Below, piece by piece: positions 47,201 to 55,270 of a DNA stretch of 64,000 nt. Below the pieces are notes generated by a model. That model ran no database searches, was not told where the DNA came from, and worked only from the letters and a program-made list of their open reading frames with translations. Origin of the DNA: Tectiglobus sp965215755. GTDB lineage: Bacteria > Pseudomonadota > Alphaproteobacteria > Rhizobiales > Hyphomicrobiaceae. The translations under genes and the position numbers were made by a program. Location: positions 2,418,001 through 2,482,000 of the forward strand of contig OZ244119.1 in assembly GCA_965215755.1 (NCBI GenBank), in the 5' to 3' direction. Positions within the stretch are counted from its first letter, which is position 1, and each line of letters begins with the position of its first letter.

Positions 47201-47854
47201 GTTATGGTCGATGAACCAATCCCGATGAACGCTGGTTGCTTGAAACCGATTGAGTTGAGTATTCCGACCAACTCAATGCTGGCGCCCGAGTATCCGGCAG
47301 CTGTGATGTCAGGGAATGTCGAGACGAGTCAGATCGTGACGAACTGCCTGTTCGCTGCCCTGAATGCGATGGGTCCTAGCCAGGGAACGATGAACAACCT
47401 GTTCTTTGGTGATGACGTCTATCAGTATTACGAAACGATCTGCTCTGGTTCCCCGGCTGGCCCCGGCTTCCATGGGACAAGTGCTGTTCACGTTCACATG
47501 ACGAATACGCGTTTGACCGATCCAGAGATCTTGGAATTGCGCTACCCTGTTGTTCTGGAGGAGTTCTCTGTTCGACGCGGATCGGGCGGGAAAGGTCAAT
47601 GGTCGGCAGGTGATGGCACTTATCGTCGAATTCGCTTCATGCGCGAGATGAAGCTGACCTTGCTGACAAGCTACCGTGATGTCGTCCCTTATGGACTGGC
47701 GGGGGGCGAGCCAGGGCAGATAGGCGAGAACTGGGTCCGTCGCAATTCCGGAGAAATGGAACGTCTCAAAGGATGTGATGAGACGACACTTGCGGTTGGT
47801 GAGGCTGTTGTATTGATGACGCCAACCGGTGGTGGTTACGGATCTCCGTCTTAG
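44258..47854 (+). CDS. 5-oxoprolinase (hydantoinase A/B fusion)
   Basis: A 1198-residue ATP-dependent 5-oxoprolinase, opening 5-oxoproline to glutamate, in the single-chain form of hydantoinase A and B. The N-terminal HyuA half has the phosphate loop DRGGTFTDVVA, TTVATNALLERKGDPTLLV and FDMGGTSTDVSHFAGEYE. The HyuB half starts near residue 685 (LGAEADPVLLEVFNNLYMSIAEQMGEAL) and includes GTHLPDITVITPVFDD and FYVASRGHHEDIGG. The length and order match full eukaryote-like OplaH proteins. The related N-methylhydantoinase is an alternative, but the fusion favours 5-oxoproline. With the gamma-glutamyltransferase at 7-8.7 kb it could recycle gamma-glutamyl products. Confidence 0.9.
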   Translation: MTKWDFWIDRGGTFTDVVARDPNGKIHAQKVLSENPEAYPDAALEGIRRFLGVATDAPIPAEQISTVKMGTTVATNALLERKGDPTLLVITSGLKDQLEIGYQERPDIFAKEIIKPEMLYDRVVEAGERVLADGTVETPLDLEQLRADLSSAYDAGIRSVAIVFMHSYAFPEHEKQAAELARDVGFEQVSASHDVSPLIKIVGRGDTTVADAYLSPILSRYVQRVSSALQVKDGASPQVMFMASSGGLKSADLFQGRDAILSGPAGGIVGMAETGKLAGFDKIIGFDMGGTSTDVSHFAGEYERSFETQVAGVRMRVPMMRIHTVAAGGGSVLFYDGNRFRVGPESAGANPGPKCYRRGGPLTVTDANLMVGKLKPSFFPKIFGPNNNEALDEEATRQAFQDLATEIGDGRAAEDVADGFLRIAVENMANAIKKISVQRGYDVTEYALNCFGSAGGQHACMIADTLGMETVLIHPLSGLLSGYGMGLADLRASREQSVEAELDAETMRRVEDYGFDMAQAAEDEVVEQGVPSEDVSTITWLHLRYEGTDTALPVVLDQPDIMRRDFENQHLQRFGFVSPEKKIFASAIEVEASGGGAGLAEPEVAATSEALPAAEDQARFFSNREWHDAPVYLREQLAPGHHISGPALVIEPNQTVIVEPGWELQLTGRNHLVLKRVASRAREALGAEADPVLLEVFNNLYMSIAEQMGEALRNTAQSVNIKERLDFSCAVFDTETDLVANAPHMPVHLGSMDKSVETIARERRGEMKPGDSYMLNAPYNGGTHLPDITVITPVFDDAGKDILFYVASRGHHEDIGGLTPGSASPRATHIDEEGVYIDNFKLVAEGVFLEDETHTLLMGAKYPARAPAKNIADLKAHVAANAKGVTELKKMVDHFGIDVVQAYMRHVQDNAEESVRRLLSKLPDGEFTVHTDQGSQVQVKISVDQAARTAKVDFSGTSPVQPNNFNAPMPVTRAATLYVFRVMVDEPIPMNAGCLKPIELSIPTNSMLAPEYPAAVMSGNVETSQIVTNCLFAALNAMGPSQGTMNNLFFGDDVYQYYETICSGSPAGPGFHGTSAVHVHMTNTRLTDPEILELRYPVVLEEFSVRRGSGGKGQWSAGDGTYRRIRFMREMKLTLLTSYRDVVPYGLAGGEPGQIGENWVRRNSGEMERLKGCDETTLAVGEAVVLMTPTGGGYGSPS

Positions 47855-48175
47855 CGATTGGACCAAGGGAAATTGCTCGGCCAGGGAGAGAGTTTCTGTG
47901 CCGAGCGGGCCGTTATCGCGTGACTCGAAGAGACGGCCCAACCGTTTCAGCTCTGGGCTAAGGCGCCGTCGCGACTGCGGTCGCAAAGTGAAGTGGAGCT
48001 ATTCAGTCCAGAGCAACGCGAGTCTTCGGTGGTATCGCTGTGTTGCTGAATAGGGCGGCAGCGCGGGTCTGTGCGGAGGTGGTGCTCGTCATTGTACGAT
48101 CAGTTGCATTAGACTGGACGGTTCCAACTGCCAGCACGATGATCTACAATACCTGAAATTCGCTGTGAGGTGGGT
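47855..48175. other. Intergenic region, 321 bases
   Basis: No gene is supported on either strand; the minus-strand frame here is a shadow of the 5-oxoprolinase gene. A promoter for the small membrane-protein pair is expected near 48100-48160. No strong inverted repeat was seen. Confidence 0.5.
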
Positions 48176-48481
48176 ATGTTTGACGTTCTACGCCAGCGCT
48201 TGTCGGAAGAAGAGCAGGAAGAGTACGATCGCTATGATGGTCGGGCTGCTCTTGCCTGTCATTTTTTGATGTGGCCGCTTATTCTTGCGATGGCGTTCTA
48301 TTATTCCGGTATGACGCGGACGGCGACGCTGTTCTTTGCCATCGCGGCGGTTGCGTTACCGGTCATGCTCATGATGGCGAAAAGGGCACGTGCGATCCGA
48401 GAATTGGCTGAGGAACGTTACGCGGCAATCATGAATGTCGATTATGACGCCGGAAAAAGCGAGCGCGAGACAGGATCGTGA
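48176..48481 (+). CDS. Small membrane protein of unknown function
   Basis: A 101-residue protein: an acidic N-terminal segment (RQRLSEEEQEEYDRYDGR), two transmembrane helices (about residues 26-43 and 46-66) and a C-terminal helix (KRARAIRELAEERYAAIM). The ATG at 48176 has GAGG at five bases. Unknown function. Its last four bases overlap the next gene's GTG, so the pair is coupled. Confidence 0.72.
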   Translation: MFDVLRQRLSEEEQEEYDRYDGRAALACHFLMWPLILAMAFYYSGMTRTATLFFAIAAVALPVMLMMAKRARAIRELAEERYAAIMNVDYDAGKSERETGS

Positions 48482-48675
48482 TTTGGCTTCGGCGATTGTC
48501 GTGGTGTGTGATGTGGACGGGCCTGGTGGTTGCGGTGATCAATCACCAGGATGTCCTTGCCGGAATTGATGGGACATCTGTGCGGTTTTTTGCCGGAGGC
48601 TTGATCGCGGTTGCTGTCGGGTTGCTGGGGATTTATCTGACGCGCCGTCCAGGTGATAGCGGGTTCGGGTTCTAG
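48478..48675 (+). CDS. Small membrane protein of unknown function
   Basis: A 65-residue protein with two transmembrane helices (about residues 8-26 and 36-54), a GTG start overlapping the upstream gene, and a C-terminal RRPGDSGFGF. A minus-strand frame covers this region but lacks support. It is likely expressed together with the 48176 gene; function unknown. Confidence 0.65.
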   Translation: MIWLRRLSWCVMWTGLVVAVINHQDVLAGIDGTSVRFFAGGLIAVAVGLLGIYLTRRPGDSGFGF

Positions 48676-48826
48676 GTCAATTCTGGATCGTTCGAAGTTG
48701 CGCTGCCTACCCACATACTTCGCCCCAATCTTTTCGATTGATTGTTGAGCGGACAACCGGGAACCAGCGTGGGCTTGTTGTAGCAAAGCCGGATACCCGG
48801 GTTCAAGTCGACTTATGTCATCATAC

Positions 48827-48855
48827 TTGGCAGGCGCAAGCATGCGCCTGACCAA
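48827..48855. terminator. Strong stem-loop between convergent genes
   Basis: CAGGCGCA pairs with TGCGCCTG around the loop AGCA; outside it TTGG pairs with CCAA with a one-base bulge. It lies between the small membrane-protein pair and the converging DUF2852 gene. No T-run follows, but stem strength and place suggest a bidirectional terminator. Confidence 0.5.
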
Positions 48856-48880
48856 CCTTCGTTGTGATCGTACCGATGAC

Positions 48881-49330
48881 CTATGTTGCCGGTACGCCCG
48901 AAGTTGGAGCCGGTGTGCCGCCATTTGCATCAGGTTGCGTTGGCGCATTGCGACGTTCGGACATGAACTGCTCGAACTCTGCCTTGTCCTTTGCCATTCT
49001 CAGCTTGTCGAGGAAATCCTTGAAATGTTCGGCTTCTTCTTCGAGGCGGCGCAGAGTTTCATCTCGATATTCGTCAAACGCATGATTTCCTGTCGGCTGA
49101 TATGCTTTGGCAGTCATGCCGAATTCCTGCATCTTTTCTTCCCATTTGCCGGCCATGCGTTGCTGCCAGCGATTTCTCATACCTTTTCTTCCGCATCCCA
49201 TGCGTCCACTCCATATTAGGTAACCAAGTATTGCGAGACCGATCGGCCAAAAGATTACAAAGCCCAGAACCATCACGCCGATCCACGCCGGCTGGCCCCA
49301 ATCGTCCAGGCGCGCGACCACTTCAGACAT
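48881..49330 (-). CDS. DUF2852 family membrane protein
   Basis: A 149-residue protein of the alphaproteobacterial DUF2852 family: WIGVMVLGFVIFWPIGLAILGYLIWSG is a transmembrane segment, followed by GNHAFDEYRDETLRRLEEEAEHFKDFLDKLRMAKDKAEFEQFMSER, the conserved helical block. The C-terminus is Pro/Thr-rich and disordered. The role is unknown. A near-perfect 25-base inverted repeat lies about 30 bases upstream of the start (49361-49385). Confidence 0.88.
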   Translation of the reverse strand: MSEVVARLDDWGQPAWIGVMVLGFVIFWPIGLAILGYLIWSGRMGCGRKGMRNRWQQRMAGKWEEKMQEFGMTAKAYQPTGNHAFDEYRDETLRRLEEEAEHFKDFLDKLRMAKDKAEFEQFMSERRNAPTQPDANGGTPAPTSGVPAT

Positions 49331-49635
49331 CGCCTTCCCCTTTCGTGTGCTATTGCAAGTTGAATGTAAATGTTTATTACATTCACATATGTGGGCATAG
49401 AATTCGGGCCGTCAAGTAGTCAGATGAGATTTTTCCGGCGCTCTTTATCGATTGTACGATCTCGCCGCAGTGGGATGCCGGAGCCGGGTCTGGCGTCGCT
49501 AGCCATGCTGATTCAGGAATTCGGTACACGTGAATGTGAGGGAAATGACAACACGAACTCGCGAACTTCATTGAATTCCAAGGCCAACCGGCGCGATCTA
49601 TATTGAACGCGCGAGGTGAGCGAGAAGGACAAAAA
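49331..49635. other. Divergent intergenic region, 305 bases
   Basis: No gene is supported. It holds the promoters of the divergent DUF2852 and 3-hydroxyisobutyrate-dehydrogenase-like genes and the operator-like inverted repeat reported separately. Confidence 0.5.
49361..49385. promoter_or_regulatory. Operator-like inverted repeat
   Basis: TGAATGTAA and TTACATTCA are exact inverted repeats (9 bp) with a 7-base AT-rich spacer. The site is about 30 bases upstream of the DUF2852 start, where a -10/-35 region is expected, and far from any terminator context. It is a typical dimeric-regulator site; the regulator is unknown. Confidence 0.45.
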
Positions 49636-50514
49636 ATGCGAGACGTCGGCTTCATTGGGGTTGGCAAGATGGGCAGCGCCATGGCGCGCCGGTTGATGTC
49701 AGCAGGCTTGAGCGTCTCTGTTGTTGCCCATCAGAAGCGCGTTGCTGTTGACGGCTTGGTTCGTGACGGCGCAGTGGAGGCGCGCTCCCCGACAGAGCTG
49801 GCACAGTCTTGTTCTACGATCGTTACGTGTGTGAGTGATGCTGCCGCGATTGAGAGTATTGCAGAACAGATTGTTCCACACCTCGATCATCGTCACATGT
49901 GGATCGACGCAACGACGTCTGATCCAGAGATCTCACGTTTGCTCTGGCACCAACTTGATTCCCAAGGTGCTGTGTTCGCTGACGCGCCAGTGACTGGTGG
50001 ACCCTTGCAAGCCAAGAATGGGCAGCTTGGATCGTTGATCGGATGCAAGCGCGAGAAGTTCAACCGTGTTAAATCGATTGTTGGTCATTATTCGACGATC
50101 GTCCAACGGTTTGGCGAGCCTGGTGCGGGCCATACCGCTAAACTGCTCAACAACTTTGTGACGCAATCAACCGGAGCGCTACTGGCTGAAGCATTCTCTC
50201 GTGCCCGAAGTGCCGGTGTCGACTGGCGTGCGCTCTATGACGTGATGAGCACAGGTGCTGCCCGATCAGGTACACTTGAAAAAGTCGTCGGTCCGGCACT
50301 CGACGGACTTCCGAATGGCAACCCATTTTCGCTCGTGCATGCACGTAAGGACATTGCGTATTACCAGCGGCTGTGTGAGCGCATGGACGGCAAACCCAGC
50401 GAGCTTGCCAGCGCCGCCTTTGCGATCCTTGACCAGGCTGTTGCGGATGGGCTCGGTGATGAGAATGTGTCAGCGCTTCTTGAGGTAGATGTGACTGCGC
50501 GCCGGGCCTCGTGA
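49636..50514 (+). CDS. 3-hydroxyisobutyrate dehydrogenase-like protein
   Basis: A 292-residue beta-hydroxyacid dehydrogenase. NAD(P) motif GFIGVGKMGSAMARRL at the N-terminus. The substrate-binding motif is approximated by DAPVTGGPLQAKNGQLGSLIG; the catalytic Lys lies in GHTAKLLNNFVTQ. The ATG at 49636 has AAGGAC upstream; an earlier TTG is unlikely. The substrate could be 3-hydroxyisobutyrate, tartronate semialdehyde or a related acid. It is divergent from DUF2852. Confidence 0.9.
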   Translation: MRDVGFIGVGKMGSAMARRLMSAGLSVSVVAHQKRVAVDGLVRDGAVEARSPTELAQSCSTIVTCVSDAAAIESIAEQIVPHLDHRHMWIDATTSDPEISRLLWHQLDSQGAVFADAPVTGGPLQAKNGQLGSLIGCKREKFNRVKSIVGHYSTIVQRFGEPGAGHTAKLLNNFVTQSTGALLAEAFSRARSAGVDWRALYDVMSTGAARSGTLEKVVGPALDGLPNGNPFSLVHARKDIAYYQRLCERMDGKPSELASAAFAILDQAVADGLGDENVSALLEVDVTARRAS

Positions 50515-50652
50515 GCTCACATGTCAACTCTCAAGCTATGGCTGCGTGCACTCGATTAACGGTTCTGCAAAAGCAGCTCGCTATACTCATGAACAATTGG
50601 ATGGTTGCGGAGTGACTAACGCGCATACCATCGTGGGACATGAGTTTGTTGA

Positions 50653-51687
50653 ATGCGTATTTGGGATGGCGGATGGGCGGTGAGTGCCGCTTTGGTTTTG
50701 GCGATGGCCGTTTCAACGGCTCATGCAGAAACTACATTCCGCCAACGGGCCGAGTACTTTGACATCAGTGGTTTCGTGAATTCCCGCAAAGAAATGTGGG
50801 ATGCTATTCGCGACTGGGGACCGAGCGGAACAAGCGGTAAACTCATCGTCGGCACGGCACAACCTCGCTTTGGCTACTCCTACAAAGCCAAGCAACAAGG
50901 TGGTCGTTGTTACGTGCATGACCTCAAGGTCTCAGTCGGTGTTGTCCTGCGACTACCGCAATGGAATGCCAAAGGTTTGGCCAAGCCAGAGCTGCAGCGG
51001 TATTTTGATTGCGTGTTGCGGACTGTCACCGTTCACGAAAAGCGCCACGGAACAATCGCCTATGAAACCGGGCAGCAAATCGAGCGGGCTCTGCTTGCTG
51101 AACTCGATGGCACGCAATGCAAAGGCTATAAGGCGCGTGCCAATAGCATTTTCCGTCGTGTCATTGCTGAAGGCGGAACTCGGCAAAACGACTTTGACCG
51201 TCGTGACTACGCACGTCGCCGCTATCAGCAGTGCTACAATAGCGATGGTCCTCAAGTTGATCTCAATGCGAATACCTATCGTGAGAGCGCTGTTCGCAGA
51301 CGCCCACCTACTCGGCGTTTTGACACCGAGCCGGCCAGGCGTCAGACGGCCATGCGCCGCAAGCCAGTCCAGGAACCGACGCAGGTGGAGCCAGACAACA
51401 GGCTTGCCGAAGCCGCGGCATCGATTAAGACGGTCTCTTCTGCTTTGGGCGGGTTTCGGTTTGCAGCCTTGTTCGGAGCGCTGATGTGTGGCGCCTTTGG
51501 TCTTTATATGTGGTGGGCCGTGCGACACGAGCGCAGTAAAGAATTCGGTCTTCCAGGTGGGCGCGAGACGGGCTTGGCAGTGAGTAGTGCCGGTGGTGCG
51601 GGAATGCGAACCGGGTCAACACGCGTTCGCACAACACCTGGGCGTCCACCACCGACCGGCTTTGGAAAACGTACTGTGCGGCGTTAG
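50653..51687 (+). CDS. Exported DUF922 zinc-protease-like protein with C-terminal membrane anchor
   Basis: A 344-residue protein. The signal peptide (AVSAALVLAMAVSTAHA) precedes a DUF922 domain with the zinc motif VTVHEKRHG (His128, Glu129, His132) and the family's FDISG and Cys-containing FDCVLRTVT strands. From about residue 215 the sequence is Arg/Pro-rich and disordered. A transmembrane segment at about residues 270-290 (FAALFGALMCGAFGLYMWW) and a Gly/Arg-rich tail follow. Predicted secreted or membrane-tethered protease; the C-terminal anchor is not part of the standard family architecture that I know. Confidence 0.8.
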   Translation: MRIWDGGWAVSAALVLAMAVSTAHAETTFRQRAEYFDISGFVNSRKEMWDAIRDWGPSGTSGKLIVGTAQPRFGYSYKAKQQGGRCYVHDLKVSVGVVLRLPQWNAKGLAKPELQRYFDCVLRTVTVHEKRHGTIAYETGQQIERALLAELDGTQCKGYKARANSIFRRVIAEGGTRQNDFDRRDYARRRYQQCYNSDGPQVDLNANTYRESAVRRRPPTRRFDTEPARRQTAMRRKPVQEPTQVEPDNRLAEAAASIKTVSSALGGFRFAALFGALMCGAFGLYMWWAVRHERSKEFGLPGGRETGLAVSSAGGAGMRTGSTRVRTTPGRPPPTGFGKRTVRR

Positions 51688-51711
51688 AGCAACGGACCTT
51701 AAATCAGAATC
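51685..51711 (+). repeat. Short dispersed repeat, copy 2
   Basis: The 27 bases starting TAGAGCAACGGACCTTAAA match 37417-37443 at 24 of 27 positions. The copy includes the DUF922 stop codon. Part of it (GGACCTTA, 51694-51701) also pairs with TAAGGTCC at 51727-51734, so the element may form a hairpin in RNA. Confidence 0.5.
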
Positions 51712-51791
51712 AGTCTTATGCCGACATAAGGTCCAAAAGTGCGCTAGCTTTGAGGTGTCGATCATCGTGCGACTAGAATCTTGCCTGCCGA

Positions 51792-51808
51792 GGCTCCAAG
51801 TTGGAGCC
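51792..51808. terminator. Short stem-loop between convergent genes
   Basis: GGCTCC and GGAGCC form a 6-bp stem with loop AAGTT between the converging DUF922 and SDR genes. No T-run is present; termination is inferred from position. Confidence 0.4.
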
Positions 51809-51834
51809 CCAGACAGTCGAAACGAGCACGGTAC

Positions 51835-52596
51835 CTATCCCTCCATGACACCGGCGACCGTAAAACCGCCGTCGGCGCAGTAAACATGACCGGTCGTGAA
51901 GGAACACTCATCTGACGCGAGGAAGGCTGCGACTGCGGCGATTTCTTCCGGCAAACCATAACGTTGGATCGGCGAACGTGCCATGACGGTATCAGGTGGA
52001 AAATCGCCCTTTGTCACCCGCGTCTTGGTTGCGCCGGGTGCTACCGCATTGACTAGGATATTGTGCTCAGCAAGCTCAATGGCCATTGTCTGGGTCAGGT
52101 TGACGAGGCCGGCTTTACTGGCGCCGTACGCCGCGCGTCCTCGACCACCGAAGATGCCCGAGTTCGATGCAACGTGGACGATACGACCGCCACTACCCTG
52201 AGCCACCATCTGCCGGGCGGCTGCCTGGCCGCAATAGAAGGCACCGTAGAGATTGGTCTTAAGGACCCGTTCCCACAGCATGTCGGTCATTTCGAGAAAT
52301 GGCTCTCGGTCGGTAATTCCGGCATTCGAGACTTGAATATCGATGCGGCCCCATTTCTCGACTGCGAAGGCACACATAGCATCGACGTCTGCGCGACTAC
52401 TCACATCGGCGGCGGTTGGCTCAGCTATGCCACCTGCAGCATTGATGGTGTCGGCTGCCTGTTGTGCTGCGGTCTGATCGATGTCCGCGACCAGAACCTT
52501 TGCGCCCTCACTTGCAAGGCGGCTTGCGATTGCTTGGCCTATACCGTGGGCGCCGCCTGTAACGATGGCGACTTTGTCTTGCAGCCGATCTGACAT
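51835..52596 (-). CDS. Short-chain dehydrogenase/reductase
   Basis: A 253-residue classical SDR. Cofactor motif VTGGAHGIGQAIASRL; the Asp in VADIDQT after beta-2 favours NAD(H). The catalytic Tyr-Lys is in AAYGASKAGL with a Ser upstream (VASNSGIFG), and NAG is present as SNAGITD. Substrate unknown. The deacetylase-family gene ends 42 bases upstream on the same strand; both could belong to one operon with YtoQ and the second SDR. Confidence 0.92.
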   Translation of the reverse strand: MSDRLQDKVAIVTGGAHGIGQAIASRLASEGAKVLVADIDQTAAQQAADTINAAGGIAEPTAADVSSRADVDAMCAFAVEKWGRIDIQVSNAGITDREPFLEMTDMLWERVLKTNLYGAFYCGQAAARQMVAQGSGGRIVHVASNSGIFGGRGRAAYGASKAGLVNLTQTMAIELAEHNILVNAVAPGATKTRVTKGDFPPDTVMARSPIQRYGLPEEIAAVAAFLASDECSFTTGHVYCADGGFTVAGVMEG

Positions 52597-52638
52597 CTTT
52601 TGAACCTGTACGTGATGGTGTTGTGGAAGTTTGTTCGT

Positions 52639-53697
52639 CTATTTCGGTTTGCGCTCATCAAGGAATTCTTCGATGAAGATGGGGGCCACCTTCTCGATAG
52701 CGGCAAGAGAGTATCCGCCTTCTTGGACAATCACAGTTGGGAGCGGAACCTCGCCATAAATCCGGCCAAGGCGTCGAAAGGCATCTGTCGTGATATTCAG
52801 GCGCGATAGTGGGTCATCCTGGTGCGCATCCCAACCGACTGAGAGGACGAGAGCATCAACTTTGCTTGCAAGCGTTGCGATGATCAGCTGTTGATTGGCG
52901 TCAATGAAATCCTCATCTGATGTGCCCTGGGGAAGTGGAATATTGAAATTAAATTTGTCTCCTTCGCCAAAGCCGGTCTCATCGGGGTAGCCAAGATAGA
53001 ATGGATAATACTCGCGCGGGTCGGTATGAGTGGATGCGTAGACGACGTCGGAGCGTCGGTAGAATATGGCCTGCGTGCCATCACCATGGTGCGTATCAAA
53101 ATCGATGATACCGACACGTTGAAACCGCTGGAGGAGCTCTTCTGCTACGATCGCAGCATTGTTGAGAAAGCAGAATCCTGACGCGCGGTCATGGTACGCG
53201 TGGTGACCTGGTGGTCGGCACAACGCAAGTGCCTCATCCTCACCTGCAAGAACAGTTCTTGCAGCTGCGATCGCCGATTGCGCGCTGGCGTAGACGGCCT
53301 GCCAGGTCTCCGCGCCGAGCGCGCAAGCCATATCTCCCATATACCAGCCTGCTTGTCCGACAATGTGGGATGGCCGAGGCCGCTCCCTTGGACTCAGATC
53401 TGGCGTGGCGCTGACTTGCGGATGGACATTGGGGAAGACTTCAGGTCCGGCATTTGGCAAGGCCTGGAAGCGTTCGTGTGCGGTGCGCAGAAATTCCACA
53501 TAGTGGTCCGCGTGCACCGAGAGGATGGGATCAAGCCCGGCGTCTTCCGGCTCAGAGGCCTCAAGTCCCAGTGCAACAAGGCCAGCAGCCATCCTTTCCG
53601 CACGTTCCGGGACCTCGAACGGTGCAACGATCCTGCCAGCAGCCATAAACTGTTGTGGTGCGTGCTTGAGTTGGTCGTTGGCAAAAAACATTCTCAC
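52639..53697 (-). CDS. Histone deacetylase / acetylpolyamine aminohydrolase family protein
   Basis: A 352-residue zinc amidohydrolase of the arginase-deacetylase fold. Active-site His pair in RPPGHHAYH, metal ligands in DFDTHHGDG and the second Asp in SVGWDAHQDDPL, and the catalytic Tyr region in QEGGYSL. The N-terminus (MFFANDQLKHAPQQFM) resembles acetylpolyamine amidohydrolases more than eukaryotic deacetylases. The start is probably GTG at 53695-53697, with GGAG eight bases upstream; an ATG two codons later is an alternative. Substrate may be an acetylated polyamine or another small amide. Confidence 0.9.
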   Translation of the reverse strand: MRMFFANDQLKHAPQQFMAAGRIVAPFEVPERAERMAAGLVALGLEASEPEDAGLDPILSVHADHYVEFLRTAHERFQALPNAGPEVFPNVHPQVSATPDLSPRERPRPSHIVGQAGWYMGDMACALGAETWQAVYASAQSAIAAARTVLAGEDEALALCRPPGHHAYHDRASGFCFLNNAAIVAEELLQRFQRVGIIDFDTHHGDGTQAIFYRRSDVVYASTHTDPREYYPFYLGYPDETGFGEGDKFNFNIPLPQGTSDEDFIDANQQLIIATLASKVDALVLSVGWDAHQDDPLSRLNITTDAFRRLGRIYGEVPLPTVIVQEGGYSLAAIEKVAPIFIEEFLDERKPK

Positions 53698-53870
53698 AGG
53701 CCAATCTCCAAGATGAAACTCCCGTTGCCGATCTGATCGAGGTTTGTCGTTCTACGCTTTGCGCTGCGTGCAATTCGTTCAAACCGGGCGTTGAGACAGT
53801 AGTCAGAGGCGCCATTGAGCGGTGCTCGCAGCTGCCAAAAAGCGCATTCAGCGCCCGCCCGGTTGCAAAG

Positions 53871-54377
53871 CTATTCCGCAGCAGCGGCGCGACCAACGTC
53901 CAGTTCGCCTCGGATGACGTAGCGTAAGATATCAACAATCTGCTCAGGCGATTGCACAACTGCCAAAGCCGCTGCGTCGACTTCTTTCAAGGCATGAGCA
54001 TGTTCGGGCTGATGCATGATGATCAGCGGTTTGCCAAGTGCTGCAGCCAGCCCGGCATCAAAAGCAGCATTCCACTGTTTGTATTTGTCGCCAAAGCGGA
54101 CAATGACAATATCTGACTTCTCGATCAGTGTCCTGGTTCGGATAGCGTTCAGCTGGGCGCCTTTATGGTCATGCCAGAATTTGTTCGGCTCGGTGCCGAG
54201 AATTTCGGCGCCACAATCGTCGCTGTATTCATGGTTCGTCACTGGTGCTGAGAACGACACAGGTAATGCCGCTTCGAATGCGGCGACTTCGACTTGCTCA
54301 CGCCAGTCCGTGTGGATTTCGCCGGATAGATAGATGCGCCAGGTGTCGATTGCGTTTGTCTTTTCGACCTCGAACAT
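53871..54377 (-). CDS. YtoQ family protein
   Basis: A 168-residue protein of the YtoQ family, related to nucleoside 2-deoxyribosyltransferase-like folds: IYLSGEIHTDWREQVE, PVTNHEYSDDCGAEILG and IVRFGDKYKQWNAAFDAGLAAALGKPLIIMHQPEH are conserved in the family. The biochemical role is unknown. AGAGGC precedes the ATG. It lies between the deacetylase-fold gene (173-base gap) and the second SDR gene (33-base gap), all on the minus strand. Confidence 0.87.
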   Translation of the reverse strand: MFEVEKTNAIDTWRIYLSGEIHTDWREQVEVAAFEAALPVSFSAPVTNHEYSDDCGAEILGTEPNKFWHDHKGAQLNAIRTRTLIEKSDIVIVRFGDKYKQWNAAFDAGLAAALGKPLIIMHQPEHAHALKEVDAAALAVVQSPEQIVDILRYVIRGELDVGRAAAAE

Positions 54378-54410
54378 GTTTGCCTCTTTCGATTTCTTTG
54401 ATTGGGTAGG

Positions 54411-55157
54411 TTAGCGTGCGCCCGAAACATCAAGATGAGTGCCGCTGATGTAGCTCGCTTCGTCAGACAGAAGCCAGAGAACAGCTTCCGCGACTTCTGC
54501 AGCTGATCCTGTTCGCCCCATAGGGACGCCACCGACAAGTTTTTTCAGTCGCTCATTGTCGCCTGTTAGATCATGAATCGTTGTTTCGATGAGGCCCGGC
54601 CGGACGGCATTGACGCGGATACCCTGGCCGCCGAGCTCGATCGCCAAGCCGAGCGTGAAGGTGTCGGTTGCACCTTTGGATGCTGCGTAGGCCAGCATAC
54701 CGTGTGCGCCGCCGATGCGTGCAGCGGCCGACGAATTGATCACGATCGAGCCACCTTTGCCGCCGGAAGAGGTGGACATGCGCTTTGCTGCTTCACGGGC
54801 GCTGAGGAATGGGCCGGTGATATTGCTGCGCCAGGTTTGCTCAAGATCCGACAATGGAACGTCCTGAATAGAACGGTATTCGGTCAATGTTCCGGCATTC
54901 GCAAAGAGGCCGCTCAGTGGGCCGAGTTGTCGGTCGACTGTTTCAAACAATGAAACAGCACCCTCCTCTGTCGAAACATCGGCTTGAACCGCGATGGCTT
55001 TGCTGCCGGCTGCTTCGATGTCTTTCACGACATCATTGGCTGCATCAGCATTGGAGTGGTAGTTGACAGCAACTGACCATCCGCGCGTGCCAGCCAGCCT
55101 CGCGGTTGCGGCACCGATGCCGCGGCTGCCGCCTGTTACAATCAAGACTTTGCTCAT
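54411..55157 (-). CDS. Short-chain dehydrogenase/reductase
   Basis: A 248-residue classical SDR: VTGGSRGIGAATARLAGTRG cofactor motif, NAGTLTE, catalytic Ser in VINSSAAARIGG and Tyr-Lys in LAYAASKGATD. VNYHSNADAA after the second strand suggests NADPH use. The C-terminus ends GTHLDVSGAR. Substrate unknown; similar to glucose-dehydrogenase-like reductases. It is preceded by GGGAAG and lies directly upstream of YtoQ. Confidence 0.92.
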   Translation of the reverse strand: MSKVLIVTGGSRGIGAATARLAGTRGWSVAVNYHSNADAANDVVKDIEAAGSKAIAVQADVSTEEGAVSLFETVDRQLGPLSGLFANAGTLTEYRSIQDVPLSDLEQTWRSNITGPFLSAREAAKRMSTSSGGKGGSIVINSSAAARIGGAHGMLAYAASKGATDTFTLGLAIELGGQGIRVNAVRPGLIETTIHDLTGDNERLKKLVGGVPMGRTGSAAEVAEAVLWLLSDEASYISGTHLDVSGAR

Positions 55158-55270
55158 GTGCCGCTTCCCTGGTTATCGGTCGCTGCGGTGACCGACTACA
55201 TTCGTCAGGGAAAATAGCGCTAGTGTCCTGGTAATGGCCAGCCCAGGACGAGATTTTTTATGGGTGTGAT

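Noticed and set aside
48442..48948. A 168-codon minus-strand frame opposite the small membrane proteins
   Set aside because: It overlaps the DUF2852 gene end and the coupled plus-strand pair and has no protein-like features.
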